A DNA stretch of 64,000 bases, from positions 12,938 through 76,937 of the forward strand of contig JADHYX010000014.1 in the NCBI GenBank assembly GCA_027604685.1, in the 5' to 3' direction. Source of the DNA: Lobulomyces angularis (taxonomy: Eukaryota; Chytridiomycota; Chytridiomycetes; Lobulomycetales; Lobulomycetaceae). Position numbers and translations under genes: made by a program. This document shows positions 10,475 to 22,753 of the stretch, one piece after another. The notes beneath the pieces are model-generated. The model made no database searches and had not been told where the DNA came from. It was given only the letters and a program-made list of their open reading frames with translations. Each line of letters opens with the position of its first letter. The first letter of the stretch is position 1.

Positions 10475-12050
10475 TTATAAAGTGACTTTTTTGTCCACCA
10501 TCATCACATTGGTCAAAACACTGTTTTGTAAAAAACTAGTCCCATCTTTTTTTACATAAAAACTGGGTGAAAATACTTTGGCGGCAGCAACCTCTATTGG
10601 TGTAAATCTCTACAAAGAAAACCAAGGTTAAAAGAAAAAATATTGAAAATTTTACTCCTGGGTCCTTAAAATCTTCCTCTTTTAGCAAAACTTGTTTATA
10701 TATCATGGCAACTACAGAATATATTATAAAACAACAATATATTCAATATATTTACCTAGTTCAGAGCAAAACACGGCACCTTTAGTTTTTTTTTTACTAA
10801 TGGTTTTATCAGAATTTAGATTGCCATCACTTTTAGAAGTAATGTTCAAGCTACTGAAGCTACTGCTGACACTGCTGAGTAATCCTTTTGCTTTAAATGC
10901 CAAGCGATTTCTAGTAACAGTTGCATCAACTGAGGAGTCTTCGCGCACTACTATATCAATGGGTACGTTCTCCTTCACCTCTTCTTCGTCACTTTCGTCA
11001 TCTGAATTGTATCCTAAGTTATATTTTTCTTTTATTTGTTTAATCTTATCAAACATTGAATCATTCGCGGCAGCAACTAACAATAATTAGCAAATTGAGA
11101 AAATTACCAATTAAACATTTTCATTAAAATTTGTTGATAATTACATTGTGGTAATGTTGAAAAAGGATACGAAAAACCACTGTATTTTTCTATTGAATAA
11201 AAGATTCATATCTTTAACATTCTTATAATATTATTACCATGAAACTTTATAAATGAGTTCTTTACAGCTTCGGCTTCTCTATTAACAAAATCTCTAGTTT
11301 CTCTGCTTAATGGAAAAATGCCAACATCGGCTCCAGATTCATCCTTACAAAAAACAAAGTTTTATAATCAAGAGTAAATCCTGTAAGTTTTTCTTTTACA
11401 AATACCATGACTGCTTGAAAGTCTCTAACTTGTGGGCCAGCATATCTTCCTTTTATTAATGCTTTAGGTTGATCTACTGGTAAGACTTTAGAATATTGAT
11501 AACCCAAAACAGTTCCACTAAAAATTGATTCATACAAATCTACGAAAAATTAAGAAAACAAAAAAGAATTATTGGAATTTTTTTCATACACAGTTTTCCA
11601 GGTGTTAAGCCTTTTCCAGGCAAAAAATTGCTATCAATTACAATTCCAGCTATTAGAATTTTAAATCATAAATAAAACAACTTGGTTCTTACAATGTTTA
11701 TACCATGTGACCACAATGGATCAAAATATGTGGTTTCCTTGGTTGTAAATTCCTCTAAAAAAAAAAAAAAAATTAAGAATCGATAATTTAACAATTACTA
11801 ATGCTTATTTTTCCTATTGTGCCAGCAATTGCATCAGTTCCTAAAAGGTTAAATTGTAAGTTAAATTTTCGTAAAAATGAAAGATGAAAAAGTTAAACAG
11901 ATTTGAAAGGTGAATAATTTATAAAAGGGAAAAGTATAAAAAGAAAATATAATCAGTATTCAAGTAAAAGGTGCTTTTATCAATATAAAACGTGGGTGAA
12001 ATACCCTTAAATAAAACTAGATCGAATGGTTGAACTTGTAGTGAACTCAT
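10475..12050 (-). CDS. Circularly permuted NlpC/P60-type papain-fold hydrolase
   Basis: Ten small exons join in phase from MSSLQVQPFDLVLFKG (ATG 12050) to the stop at 10477-10475. The N-terminal FDLVLFKG and WSHAGIVID (about residues 10-55) form the strand-and-His element. The C-terminal VFCSELVAMIYKQV and RFTPIEVAAAKVF supply the Cys element. His before Cys is the permuted order seen in YiiX/BtrH/LRAT-related papain-like folds, whereas classical NlpC/P60 has Cys first. The likely reaction is thiol hydrolysis or acyl/amide transfer on an unknown substrate; cytosolic, as no signal peptide is seen. Between the elements lies an acidic, low-complexity insert (SDDESDEEE). Both candidate catalytic residues are intact. 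Assignment rests on motifs seen by eye. Confidence 0.7.
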
Positions 12051-12392
12051 TTTAGGAAAAAATCAACTGCTAGAATAAAAAGAAGACAGTATGTTTTTTA
12101 AATTAATAAAGTATAAAATAGTTAATTATAAATAGACTTGAATGTTAGTGATTATTTATTTTCAGCCTTTTTTTCTATAAATAAATCAAAGCTTTTTAAC
12201 CATAAAATAGAATGTTCTTTAAAGAAAAAATTGTCTCATAAATCCTACTAAGCGTCAAGAAAAATGTTACTAGTGCAATGTAGGATAATTTAAATAAAAA
12301 GTATATTAATTTATAAACTTTAAAATAAAAATTAAATATAACTTAAAGACAATTCAAATAATTTAATTTAAATTAAGATTAAACTGAAATAT
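12051..12392. other. Intergenic spacer
   Basis: About 340 bases between the papain-fold gene start and the paraoxonase-like stop, both on the minus strand. AT-rich; no exon, RNA or repeat recognised. Confidence 0.4.
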
Positions 12393-13647
12393 CTAAATTT
12401 TCCTTAAATTGTCCATCTTGCATTCCAAAAAAAAATTGGTCACTGAGGATATAAATAAAGTATCCTCAAATCTTAGGCAAGTCGAACTTGCAGATATTTC
12501 TGAACCATTGTTGTAATAAACGGTTTCAAATTTATCTACTAACCCGGAGTCAAGCAGTGACACTTTAATGCATTGGGAAGGGCTAAGTTTTTCAGCATTA
12601 CCTAAATGCTGAAGAAATTTGAATATTTTGGGATGGCTTCCTAACCAAATATCCCCGCTTTCATCAACTTCAACATTATCCGGCATTGTGTTAAGGTTAA
12701 CGGATTGGATTAATTCTGCTTTTCTGCTACCATTAAATCTATACAAGCTAAATAATTTTGAAACAGTGTGAGCAACATAAAGGATGTCCTTCTTGGCATC
12801 ATAATGAGCAGAATTTGCATAAGACACAAAATTTAAAACCTTTCCTTCGTTTTTTCCATTTTTAACTAATATGACAGAGGAGTACGGAATTCCAAACAAA
12901 TCTGTCAAAAAACCTTATTTTTTTTGTTTTTGTTTTATTACAACATTTAAATTATTTTCAAGTGCAGTTTAAAATTCACCTAAAACTGGATTTCTAACAT
13001 TGTGATCATTGGTTGCCACAAAGGAATTTTTACCGAAAGCGTGTAAATCATTCAAACTTATCTTAAAAATTATTTATATAATTTTTTAATCATTTAAAAC
13101 ACGAACCATATCTGCATTCTGAAACTCTTCCAAAAAAGTTAAGCTGACTTCATCGTCAAGACCATATTGAATTTTAAAGGAAATAACAGAATCTCCTTCT
13201 AATTTATGATTGATCACAAAAAGGTATTTGACATCATTATTATGGTCGTGAAAAAAGCTGATGCCATGAGGATTAAATTGACCACTTCTGAGATTTTTTA
13301 TCGGCAACTTCTTTAATTGCTTACTTTTTAAATTATAACTTAAAATAGCTCCATGTGACTCTTTACGATTTTGCAAGAACTCACTTAAATTTAAATTGGA
13401 AACGAAAAGATATTTTGATTCTCTATCAATTGCTATGTCTTCGGTACCTAATTAAAGTATTATTATTAAAAAAATGGGAAATAATAAGTATTGAAATGCC
13501 CTTCAAATCAACTCCATGCTTTTCACAAGAAACTTTGATGTTATTGTTTTCTGAAAATAAATTTAGTTCGTCAAACTTGTAGTTTGATAGAAAAATAATT
13601 CTGTATGTTAGATATGAGATAAATATTAAAAAAAATTGTAATCTCAT
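12393..13647 (-). CDS. Paraoxonase/arylesterase-like beta-propeller protein
   Basis: Four exons, with the ATG at 13647 and the stop at 12395-12393. The N-terminus (MRLQFFLIFISYLTYRIIFL) is an uncleaved signal or signal-anchor, as in the PON family. Diagnostic elements appear in order: GTEDIAIDRESKYLFVSNL, FNPHGISFF, LNDLHAFGKNSFVATNDH, ANSAHYDAKKDILYVAHT, MPDNVEVDESGDIWLGSHP. The NDH and PDNVEVD stretches correspond to Ca-binding positions of paraoxonases. Length (about 380 aa) is slightly above the family's usual 355. The function is probably a calcium-dependent lactonase or arylesterase in the secretory route or membrane. Intron 1 has a GC donor (13499-13498): no GT is available there, and the phase AAG G|GT reproduces the conserved GTED motif. 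Confidence 0.85.
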
Positions 13648-13733
13648 GTTTCTTGCAATGCTTTAAATTTTGTAGAACTTATTTAAATGTAAGATGACGT
13701 AAAAAAAGGCAAAACTCTAAATTAGCCAGATTT

Positions 13734-13901
13734 GTAGCTTACGAATATCGTCAACTGACTGAAAGTGAGCAGGATTACCCACAATACGAGCGAGAGGCGC
13801 TGGCTTTACTGCACTGCTTACGAAAATGGCGAACTTATATTTACGGTAGACCATTCATTGCCCATACAGACAATCTCAGCAACAAGAAGGATCCCTGCTA
13901 A
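13734..13901 (+). mobile_element. Ty3/gypsy retrotransposon RNase H fragment (degenerate)
   Basis: One frame without a start reads YRQLTESEQDYPQYEREALA, then LHCLRKWRTYIYGRPF and HTDN, and soon stops. The E..YP..ERE.LA block, the KWR.Y..G..F block and TDN are the RNase H region following reverse transcriptase in Ty3/gypsy polyproteins. GC content is far above the flanks. No reverse transcriptase, integrase or LTR is seen on either side within the window, so it is an isolated scrap. It is about 55 residues of a region that is normally about 120. Confidence 0.75.
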
Positions 13902-15077
13902 CACTCTGCTAACCTATGAAAGCCTTATTTTAATTTTTTAAATATAATTCAAGCTTTTTTTTTAAATATAATTCAAGCTTTTTTTTTTTTAAGTGTTTTT
14001 TTTTTTTTATATTCAGTATTTTGTACGTATTTCCACCTATTTATTAAAATTTTTTATTACATGGTTAATGATATAAAAAATGAATTGATAAAAAAAATTT
14101 AACAATATAATTATAGTCATTTTTCTAATACAGAATTTCCTTTTTGCTAACTCTAAAATTTAGATGATTCAACTAATTCTTTCACTGCAGTTTCAACAAT
14201 TTGGAGAAGGGTGCTTTTTAGTAAACACTCCCCAAACACACTTTCCATGATCGTTTCAACTTGGAACTTAAGTTTTGGTTGCTTCTTTCATTGCTAAATT
14301 TTTAATCTAATATATTTTTTTTTTATAAAAAAGTTAAAAAATATATTTGTAGCCGAAGTTCCTTAATTGTCTTTGATATAAAGCCCAACATCAGAACTAA
14401 AAATTTAAAACATGAAATTAAAGAGTGGAAACTAAAAAATGTGTTTAATAATATTTTTCTTTTTTAATTGTTGAATGATTACATAAAAATCACGAAAAAA
14501 AAAAAAATTTTTTAAAAAAAAAATATATTAAATGAACTTAACTTCTTCAATACCAAATTTCTGTTTAACAGCCAAGCACTCTTCCAGCGATATTTGCTCA
14601 CTTGTCAGTTCAAGTACAGATTATAATGCAGAATCCTGGCTACTCTTCACATCGCAGGTATCTACAGCCTTTTAATTAAATACTTAATGACCATAGCTTG
14701 GATTTTCCATTGGACATAATCTTGTAGCAGCATTTGGGACAATAATTTGTCTTTTTAGTTTAAAAAGCACAGTTTCAAATTTTGGAAAATTAACATCCAA
14801 CATTAAAGATTTGTCCGAGTTTCAAATAACGCATTTAATATTTCATTCTTTACTACTGGCTAGCTATATATGTAAACAACATTTGGCAAATTTGAATTAA
14901 TTTTTTTTTTAAGCATTTCTTATATGTTCCTTTTTAAATATCTTTAATATAAATCATCACTGGATAAAACTCAGCTCTTTGACAGATATTTTAACTTGTG
15001 GTTGTACATACATTTTACAAACTGCCTCATTAAAGTAAGTTACTGTAATATATATTTTTTTACCAAATTTTTTGCAG
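13902..15077. other. Gene-poor stretch with broken minus-strand coding scraps
   Basis: The minus strand has several coding-looking pieces in different frames without a consistent exon model. They are ELTSEQISLEECLAVKQKFG near 14530-14610, QVETIMESVFGECLLK near 14160-14260, and LMLDVNFPKFETVLFKLK near 14740-14830. Stops interrupt them and splice joins do not restore one frame. This may be a decayed gene or a diverged gene with exons I could not place. The first exon of the giant membrane protein may also lie here on the plus strand. Direct T-rich repeats (ATTCAAGCTTTTTT) occur near 13948-13985. Confidence 0.35.
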
Positions 15078-18000
15078 GACTTTTGTTCCAAAATCGAAAC
15101 TTTCTAGTCAAAAATATTTAATAACATCAATAGTAATTTGTTTCCTTATACCCTCAGTAAGTTACTTTATTTCCAATGTTACATATTCCTCAATTATCGT
15201 TTCACGTGGTATGTTGTTACCAGGAATCGAGCAATATCTGAAATTTTCTTTCCTTATTTACCATGGATTTAGAGCAATTACCTCTGTATTATTTTTGATA
15301 AAATCTGTTGGTCAAACTCTTGAGAGTGCAATGTCGCAAATTTTAAAAAATTATTGTACAATTTTATCACTCATAAGTATTTGTTACAACGTAGTATCAA
15401 TATTTGTCACGGTAAATGTTTTTTGTTCTATTCAACTTTTGAATTTTCACATAAATTATATCGAATGGTACTTTTTGATTACCTTTGCATTGATGCTGAT
15501 GTACTGCAGCTCCAGTGATAATGAAAATAGAGAATATTTATTTAATATGATACCTGAAATTCAGGTAATTTATAGCACCGGCAAAAGTAAGCTAAAATTT
15601 TGACTATAGATCGAAAACAATCAATCTAACAAATTTTTAAATTCTAATGGATATGAAGATTCTCAAATAGCTAGATTGAACCCAGTAGATTCAAATAATT
15701 TACTCAAGTTTTTAAATAAAAAAAATAAAAATCACTTAGAAAAATTTGATTCTGAGATAACCTTAAAAGATGAAAATAAATCATATATTATTTGTTATTT
15801 TGGTTTTGAAGGAAAGAGCGACGTTGATGTTAAATATTTTACTTTCAGTTTAATTTTCTGTGTTGTTTACAATTTTATAATAGTTTTTGATAAATTTTAT
15901 TTAAACGGGTATTTTGGCACCGAAATATTCGTATTGGTTGCTTTCAACTTATTTAACATCATTCAGCTTGGTATGGATAAATATATTATTATTTTTTCTA
16001 TAAAAAGCTAAATATTTAAATTTTAAAATGCAGGGCTCGGATTATTTAACAAGTTCAAAGAAAAAAAAACTTTCAATTCAAAATTACCAAAAAAAGGAAA
16101 TACCAATGCAAGCACTAACTTGTGGTTGAAAATTTCCATTTTCATAAATTTGATAACCAATATAGTTTTCTTTTTGATTTCCTATCTTAATTATTTTGTA
16201 AGCTTTTGCTTAGTACCGTTAGGAGTTCTTATTTGGATGAGGTAGATAAACTTATAAACCTAGAATGTAGTTAAGTTATGTCAATTTTTTTAGTACTCAA
16301 ATTACGGAGAGGTATTATGAATCAGGATTGAGTAGACTAATAAGCAAAGAATCTTGGAAAGTCTATGACGAAGAAACTGGGGATAATAAGCTGAAGCTAA
16401 TAAATTCAAAGGTTAATTTAACACACCAACAAAAAGCTCTGTTGGATGCCACTGTTATGTTTAGCAGATCAACTCTGATTTCAACTTTTATTTTAATTTT
16501 AGTCGATGGATATTATACTCCAATAGCAATAGCCTCTATTTTTTATGCCTTGCATTCTAGGCAATCATTTTTTTTTTATTACAGGAAATAATCATATCTT
16601 TTATTTTATAGACTTCAGATTTTAAAAAAAGTACCTAAAATTGCAGGATTTGTGCTGTTTTGGATAATTTCGTTGATTATTTTGATGATAATTATCGTTT
16701 TACTTCAATTACCTTTTTTTTTGAAAATCTCACAGCGACACGTTACTGGCAAAAACATGTTTAATGCAATAAATAATTTTGAAAATATCTCAAATACGTT
16801 AGAGATCAATTCAAAATTTTATATTAATCTCGATGTATGCGTCTAATTCAGTTAGCAAAATTTAATTTTTTATTTGCAATTTTAGGATTACGCTGGAGAC
16901 TTAAAGTATCTCATGCACGAAATATCGGATAGGGATGGTATTTTAATTTTAAACACTGGTGCTTCTGTATCAAAGTTGGAACAAGAGGCGCTGGTAAATC
17001 ACTTGAAAATGACGTTAATTTAATTTCCTTCTATAGCAACTTTGTAAAAATTCTACAGTTATACCGCTTTTAGTAATAGCAAGCGATAACTTTGAAAATT
17101 TATTTTCTTTATCTGCAAAATTCAAAAATTTGGTTGTTGCTTATGATGAAGACACCAAAATAGTACAGACACTAATTGATGTCAACTTCAATTCGTGGCA
17201 ATATTCGACCGTTAACATACTCAGTCAATTTTCATTAATATTAAACCCATTTTTACCAATTTCCTCTAACAACAGAGAGAAAATGATTATAATGTCAGTA
17301 TCAGATCCAAAATATTCCTTCTCATGGGGTTCCAGTAAGATGAAAGAGTATTTTCAATTATATGCATTAAGAATTGGTGCCTCCGCTGTCATTTCTGATG
17401 TACCTCAACAATTTTCAATAGTTGATAATGCGTTTGACGAAAATTTGAATTTTAGAGAAACTCAAAATTTCAATTCAAATTTAACTATAAACAATGGTGA
17501 AGTTAGAGCCAGCGATATACTGGCAACATCATTACCACTTACGTTATTAATATTTTTTATTTCATTCATATTCATGATTACTAAAAGCAACCAACACCGA
17601 AATAAAAAAAAATTAAACAATGAAAAAGAAAAAACTATACATGATCAAGCAAAAAAAATCGTGTTGAATTATCAAGGAAGTCTTTGTGGTGCTATTTGCA
17701 GTTTGGAAATTTTATCAATATCTGGGTGGTTAATGTTTATTATTGGTAATATTGAATTAATTTCGTTATTTTAACTAAAGCATATTTTTAGGAGAATTTC
17801 TTTATAAACCAAAAATCGAACAGTTTTTTGATTTCAGTTTCACACTTCTGGGAGCCTCAAGCAGCATGTTTGGGATAGGGGTCGCTTATATGAGAACTAG
17901 CAAATTCCATACTATAATAGTAGGCTGTTATACAATGCTGACTTTTATTTCTATATCTTGCTGTGGATATATTGTAATGGTCACAACTGCGAATCGCTTG

Positions 18001-21000
18001 CTTTATGCAGGAGTCGCTGTATTTTTACTAGCAAAATTTTTGAGTATTGGAATGCAGAATTTTCGATTTTGCAAAATTAGCGAAGATCAGACCAAATTTT
18101 GGATTTTTTTCGGTGGTTTAGCAATAAGCTATGTATTATTTTTAATTGCATTGAGCAGATCATATGTAGAAGGGATAGCAACGCCATTGCAATATTTTTA
18201 CATTACTGAAATTTTTGTTTTTACAGTATCCTTATCATTGATATGCTTCTCAAGCTGTAAAAATTATCAACTTTGTAACAGCTTTTGTTCAATACTGCTA
18301 AGCATCAATTTTTTCTTTATTGGTGCAACTTTGGGAGATTCTGCTCAAAAAATTTTGGATTGTAAAAATGATGCAACGCTTTCGTTTCCTTTTCAAATTG
18401 AATGCTTGTATTATTGGAAACTATTTTTCAGTAGCTCTTTACTTTTTATGGTTTTTGGGATGCTGTTTTACATTCACTTCTATGAATATAGAGAGCATGA
18501 AATGGAATTTCAAGCTAAAGTAGAATTTCAAATTGAAGTTTTGCTGAAATGTGAAGAAGATAGAATTAAACTCAAACAGGACATGAACGGACCACTTTTA
18601 TTCAAAAATATGGACCTTGATGAGAAACTGTTTAATGGTTTATCCGAAGGTGATAACATTTGGATAATATTTAAGACTCTGTGCTGCATATCGTTAATAT
18701 TTTGGACTATTTTTGTTGCAGGACTTGCTACATTACCAACAAATTGTCCAATGGAATTGCTGGTTTATGGTTGCACACTTTAATTTCTTTATTTTAAAAA
18801 TTAAAATTTGTAGGAGTGGTGACTTGCATAATCTCACTAATGTTTTTTTTGACATTTACTTATTCTGTTATCACAAACTCTAGAAAGTTGTTCTTCTTTT
18901 CCGCAGTATTGCTAACTTTGAATCAAATGCTTTTTGGAATATTCTTAATGATCAACATAAATCATCTACCAGAGCTGTTTGATCCAACTTCACTTTTAAT
19001 GTCAGGAGCAGTCGGAATGAGTGCAGTATCTGTAATACTCTGGGCGATGGCGAGATACTTCCTATCCGTTTCTAAAACTTCAGTTCGTGTTTATAATATG
19101 TAAGCTAACAATTTAAAAAAAATGACCTAATTCTCCAATTTAGGTTGATATCGCAATTAGGATGGATAGGTTGGATAATTTTGTTAGGAGGGGTTACCGT
19201 GTACATTCAAGATTTGAACCTTAAAACTAAAATAACAACGAAACTGCATAATGAAAATGTTATGCTGGTAGCGGGAGTATTGATATCGTTCTTCTCCTTA
19301 GCATTAAACTTTTTTGGTGTGATATTTGAATTAACAGAGACTTTTTGGATGACTATAAATTTTATGGCATTAATAGGAGTAGGTCACAACTACTTTTTGG
19401 TCAGTAAACATTTATATTCTGTCAATTTTGTTGATTTAAAACCTGGATTGCACTTAATTACAATTGGATCAAGTTTATATCTACTTTGTACCTTCTACTG
19501 GTATTGCCAACACTTACACAAAACTTTAATAATATCATTTTTTAGCACACTGCAGTTCTGCCTTTATTGTAGCAATATCAAAATAATTCATAAGTTCAAG
19601 TTAATGGGAATAGAAGAAAGTTTTGAACCTAAAGGAAAAATGGAACTTGTTTTGTTTTCCATGGTAGGAAATTTAAAAAGGAAATGCATGACTTATAAAG
19701 AAGAAAAAATTGATGTGCATTCTTTTATACTGTCAGTGCCCATCCTTTGTTGGTTATCTAAGTTAGGTAAGATACTTCTACCATAAAAAAATACCTTATC
19801 TGTACCTTTATAGCGGTTATTGTAATGATGTTAGGATATTTAATATTCATCTTCGTTTTTAAAGATAATGGTATATTAACGAACTTGCTGGTTTTCAGAT
19901 TTACAGGCCACTTTATATTTGCTATTTTAACGCCAATTACAATACTCTTTCAGTTTCTCTGGATAAACAATGGTCAAAAGTTATTGCAGACAGTATTACC
20001 TGGACTACTAATATGGAATTTAGTTGGATGTCTTAATGTAATAAATGTTCAAATAAGTTACTTTGGGTATGGAATATGTTTTAAGGAAAATTTTTAGTTT
20101 TTAATTAATTTATATTTTGTCTTGTATTTTTAAGTGGAATGTTTTTAGGTGCAATAATTTGTTTACCGTGTGCTTTATTAGCATTTTCGTTTAATTTAAC
20201 ATGGAGAAGATTATCAGAGTGGCAAGATCACGAAAAATTTTCCAGAGGAATCTTCTTCATGTCAATTCTAGGTTGGCTCATGTTTTTTATATCTTTCTGT
20301 GTAGAGATATATCAGAACGAATTCAGCAATATTCAGTTTTCAATAATTTCTATGACGTTATTTCTCATCTCAGGATTTGTAACAGTAGTCTTGATGGCTG
20401 TTAATTTATACTTTAAAAGGGCAGTAATTGATGCTGTTATGTGGTGGTTTGCAGGTTTGATGGCAGCCAGTTCTGGTAAAAAAAAAATTTTTAAATTTTA
20501 AATTAATTTACAATTTTTAGGAGCAACTTTTTTTCATAAATTTTATTTTGCATCAACTATTGAGTTTTCTTCTCAAATATTTGCATTCGGAACCGTTGCT
20601 TGCCTAAAAAATTTTATTTGTTTTAATTTCTATGTCGTTCACAGATGCTTATTTTATCATGATGTGAGGATTGCTGAAAAAGAAAAAAAAAAAATAAACA
20701 AAACCATAAATGGACTTACTTGCAATGATTTTAATGACGACTTTTGGAATTTTTCTGTATCAGATCGATATCAAACGTTGTCTTTTTTAATTTCAGCTAC
20801 ACTAAAGGTAAAAAAGAGAATGCTATTTTATTGATGTTTAAAATATTTTTTGTAGTTAGTAGGAATAATTATGATTCTAGTACAAGTTGCAATAGCTCAA
20901 CATCCCAATTCCTTTGACAACGTTTTTTTAATAGCTTGTCTCTTAAGTTTGTCGTTTGAATTGGGGAGCTATTCTCGATGGTTTTCGTTAAAAATGACTG

Positions 21001-22753
21001 GTTTAATCTTCTCTATTGGGAGCATTTCATTAATAATGAAGCTCTTTGTCGACAAGATTGCACTGCTACCACTTTACTTTGAAAATAGAAGCGTGGGATA
21101 TTCTAATATTCTAACGTTTGTTGTTGGCATATCCTTTTACCTCGCAGGAAGTTTTTTGATGCTTTTTAGAATTCTCACAACAAAAAATAGTATTAGATTC
21201 TATTCAAAGTTAAAATGTAGACGAATTGTTTTAATATATCTTTTTATTTTCACCGTAAGCAAGAAAGAAAAAATTTTTTACATTAAATAAAGCTAACACT
21301 TTAATGTACATAGATTGGCTGGGTTGGAACAATATCAGGAGTAGCAATATCATCAGAAATTTCAGCATTAAAAATAGTTTCCCTGGGGGCTGGTTTGATT
21401 TTCATTTTGACTGTGATTCTTACTATGCTTCAAAAATTAAATTTATTCAAATACCTGGCTACCTTTTTTGGTGTACTGAACTTGCTTCTGATTTCGCTTC
21501 CAATAATTCAGTTGTTGGAAGATTTAAATTTAAGCAGAACTAAAGTTTCAGAAATTTTGTATTTTTGTGGATCTGTTATTGTTCATTTGATATCAAGTTT
21601 CTTTTTGATTACCATTTTAGTTGAAAATTTTAAATCAAATTTGATTTCTGAAAATAATGAAAAATTAGATGAAGTAGTAAAAGACGAGGAGGAAGATCAA
21701 GAGAAGAAAGGGCCACCAAAAAAACATATTGAATTTAAAAGTAAAATTACAAGCTTTTTTAGGAGGATGTTTTCCAAAAAAAAAGAGGACTTGAAAAAAT
21801 CTGACAATGAAGAAGAAATGGATATTGAAGAAGTAGCTGCAAAGAAGGATCATCAAAATCAACAAATTGAAATAGATATAGAAAACGAGGAAATAGGAGT
21901 AAATAATAAAAATAGTTTCTCTGCTGAAGATGTACAAGTACCACTAATCCCAGTTGATGATAACAATTTTGAAAATGCAGCTCCCTTTGAAGGAAATCAA
22001 TTATCTAGAAAGAATTCAAATGAGTTGAGATTTTCTGTTAACAACACCAGAGGTTTAGATATGCAGAATACAATGGATGCAAAAGAAACTGCTGATGATA
22101 GTGATGGAAGAATTTTACCGACTCTGTTAAAGAAAGACTCAGAAGAAAATGATAATATTTCTGGAAAGAGTGGGTTTTTTCAACGGGCATCAACACTTGG
22201 AAGAAGCAGGGTAACGACGAATGAAGAAAAAAAGGATCCATCTCAAGTTTCTGAAACTAACAGTATAATTAGTGGTTTTTTCAAAAGAGTTTCTTCCTTA
22301 GGTCGAAGTCGATCACCAACAATTGATAGCAAGAGTAAAATTACAGAGGATATTATAAAGCAAGCTAAAAACAACAACTTGCAAGAGATACTAGAAGAGG
22401 GTTCAGTGGAGGAGGAAAACTGTGACTTCGAAAGGAATTCCATTAATCAGGTTTTACCTTTAAAAGATCTCAAACAAAAAGGAATTTTTTTAGAGTCAGC
22501 AGTTTCTTTAAGTGGCTTCCAAATCCCAGATGATTGGAATGATAGTGATTTTGCAGAGGAAAATGCAGGTTTTACCAGCCCCAAAAAGAGGTTAAGTGCT
22601 AATAACGAAAAAAAAAACCGACCGTTGACAAAATCTAGCTCTTTGAGATTTCAAGAGGAAACTTTTCCCTTAAGAAACAGCAGTATAAATACTTCAAAAA
22701 GTAAATGGATGAAAAACAAGCAATCCAGAATGCAAGTGGACAACTTTGACTAG
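15078..22753 (+). CDS. Giant polytopic membrane protein (about 2,300 aa, about 40 spans)
   Basis: At least 15 exons join in phase: 15078-15564, about 15609-15970, then boundaries near 16032, 16292-16560, 16886, 17037-17745, 17792-18769, 19144, 19814, 20136, 20521, 20857 and 21313-22753. The first exon begins at an acceptor, and I could not fix the start codon. The N-terminal spans (FLIPSVSYFISN, then LLPGIEQYLKFSFLIYHGFR) weakly recall the Frag1/DRAM/PGAP2 family. A soluble alpha/beta segment of about 220 residues (16840-17500) follows span 11. About 30 more spans come after it, organised as roughly eight four-span modules, several opening with a GW motif: SISGWLMFIIG, QLGWIGWIILLGG, ILGWLMFFIS, IGWVGTISG. 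The tail (about 370 residues) is hydrophilic and phosphosite-rich (GFFQRASTLGRSR, GFFKRVSSLGRSR). One intron uses a GC donor at 16561. Function unknown. Confidence 0.75.

Noticed and set aside
21665..22443. Minus-strand frames opposite the tail of the giant membrane protein
   Set aside because: Low-complexity antisense of an acidic, Ser-rich coding tail; no splice or start support.
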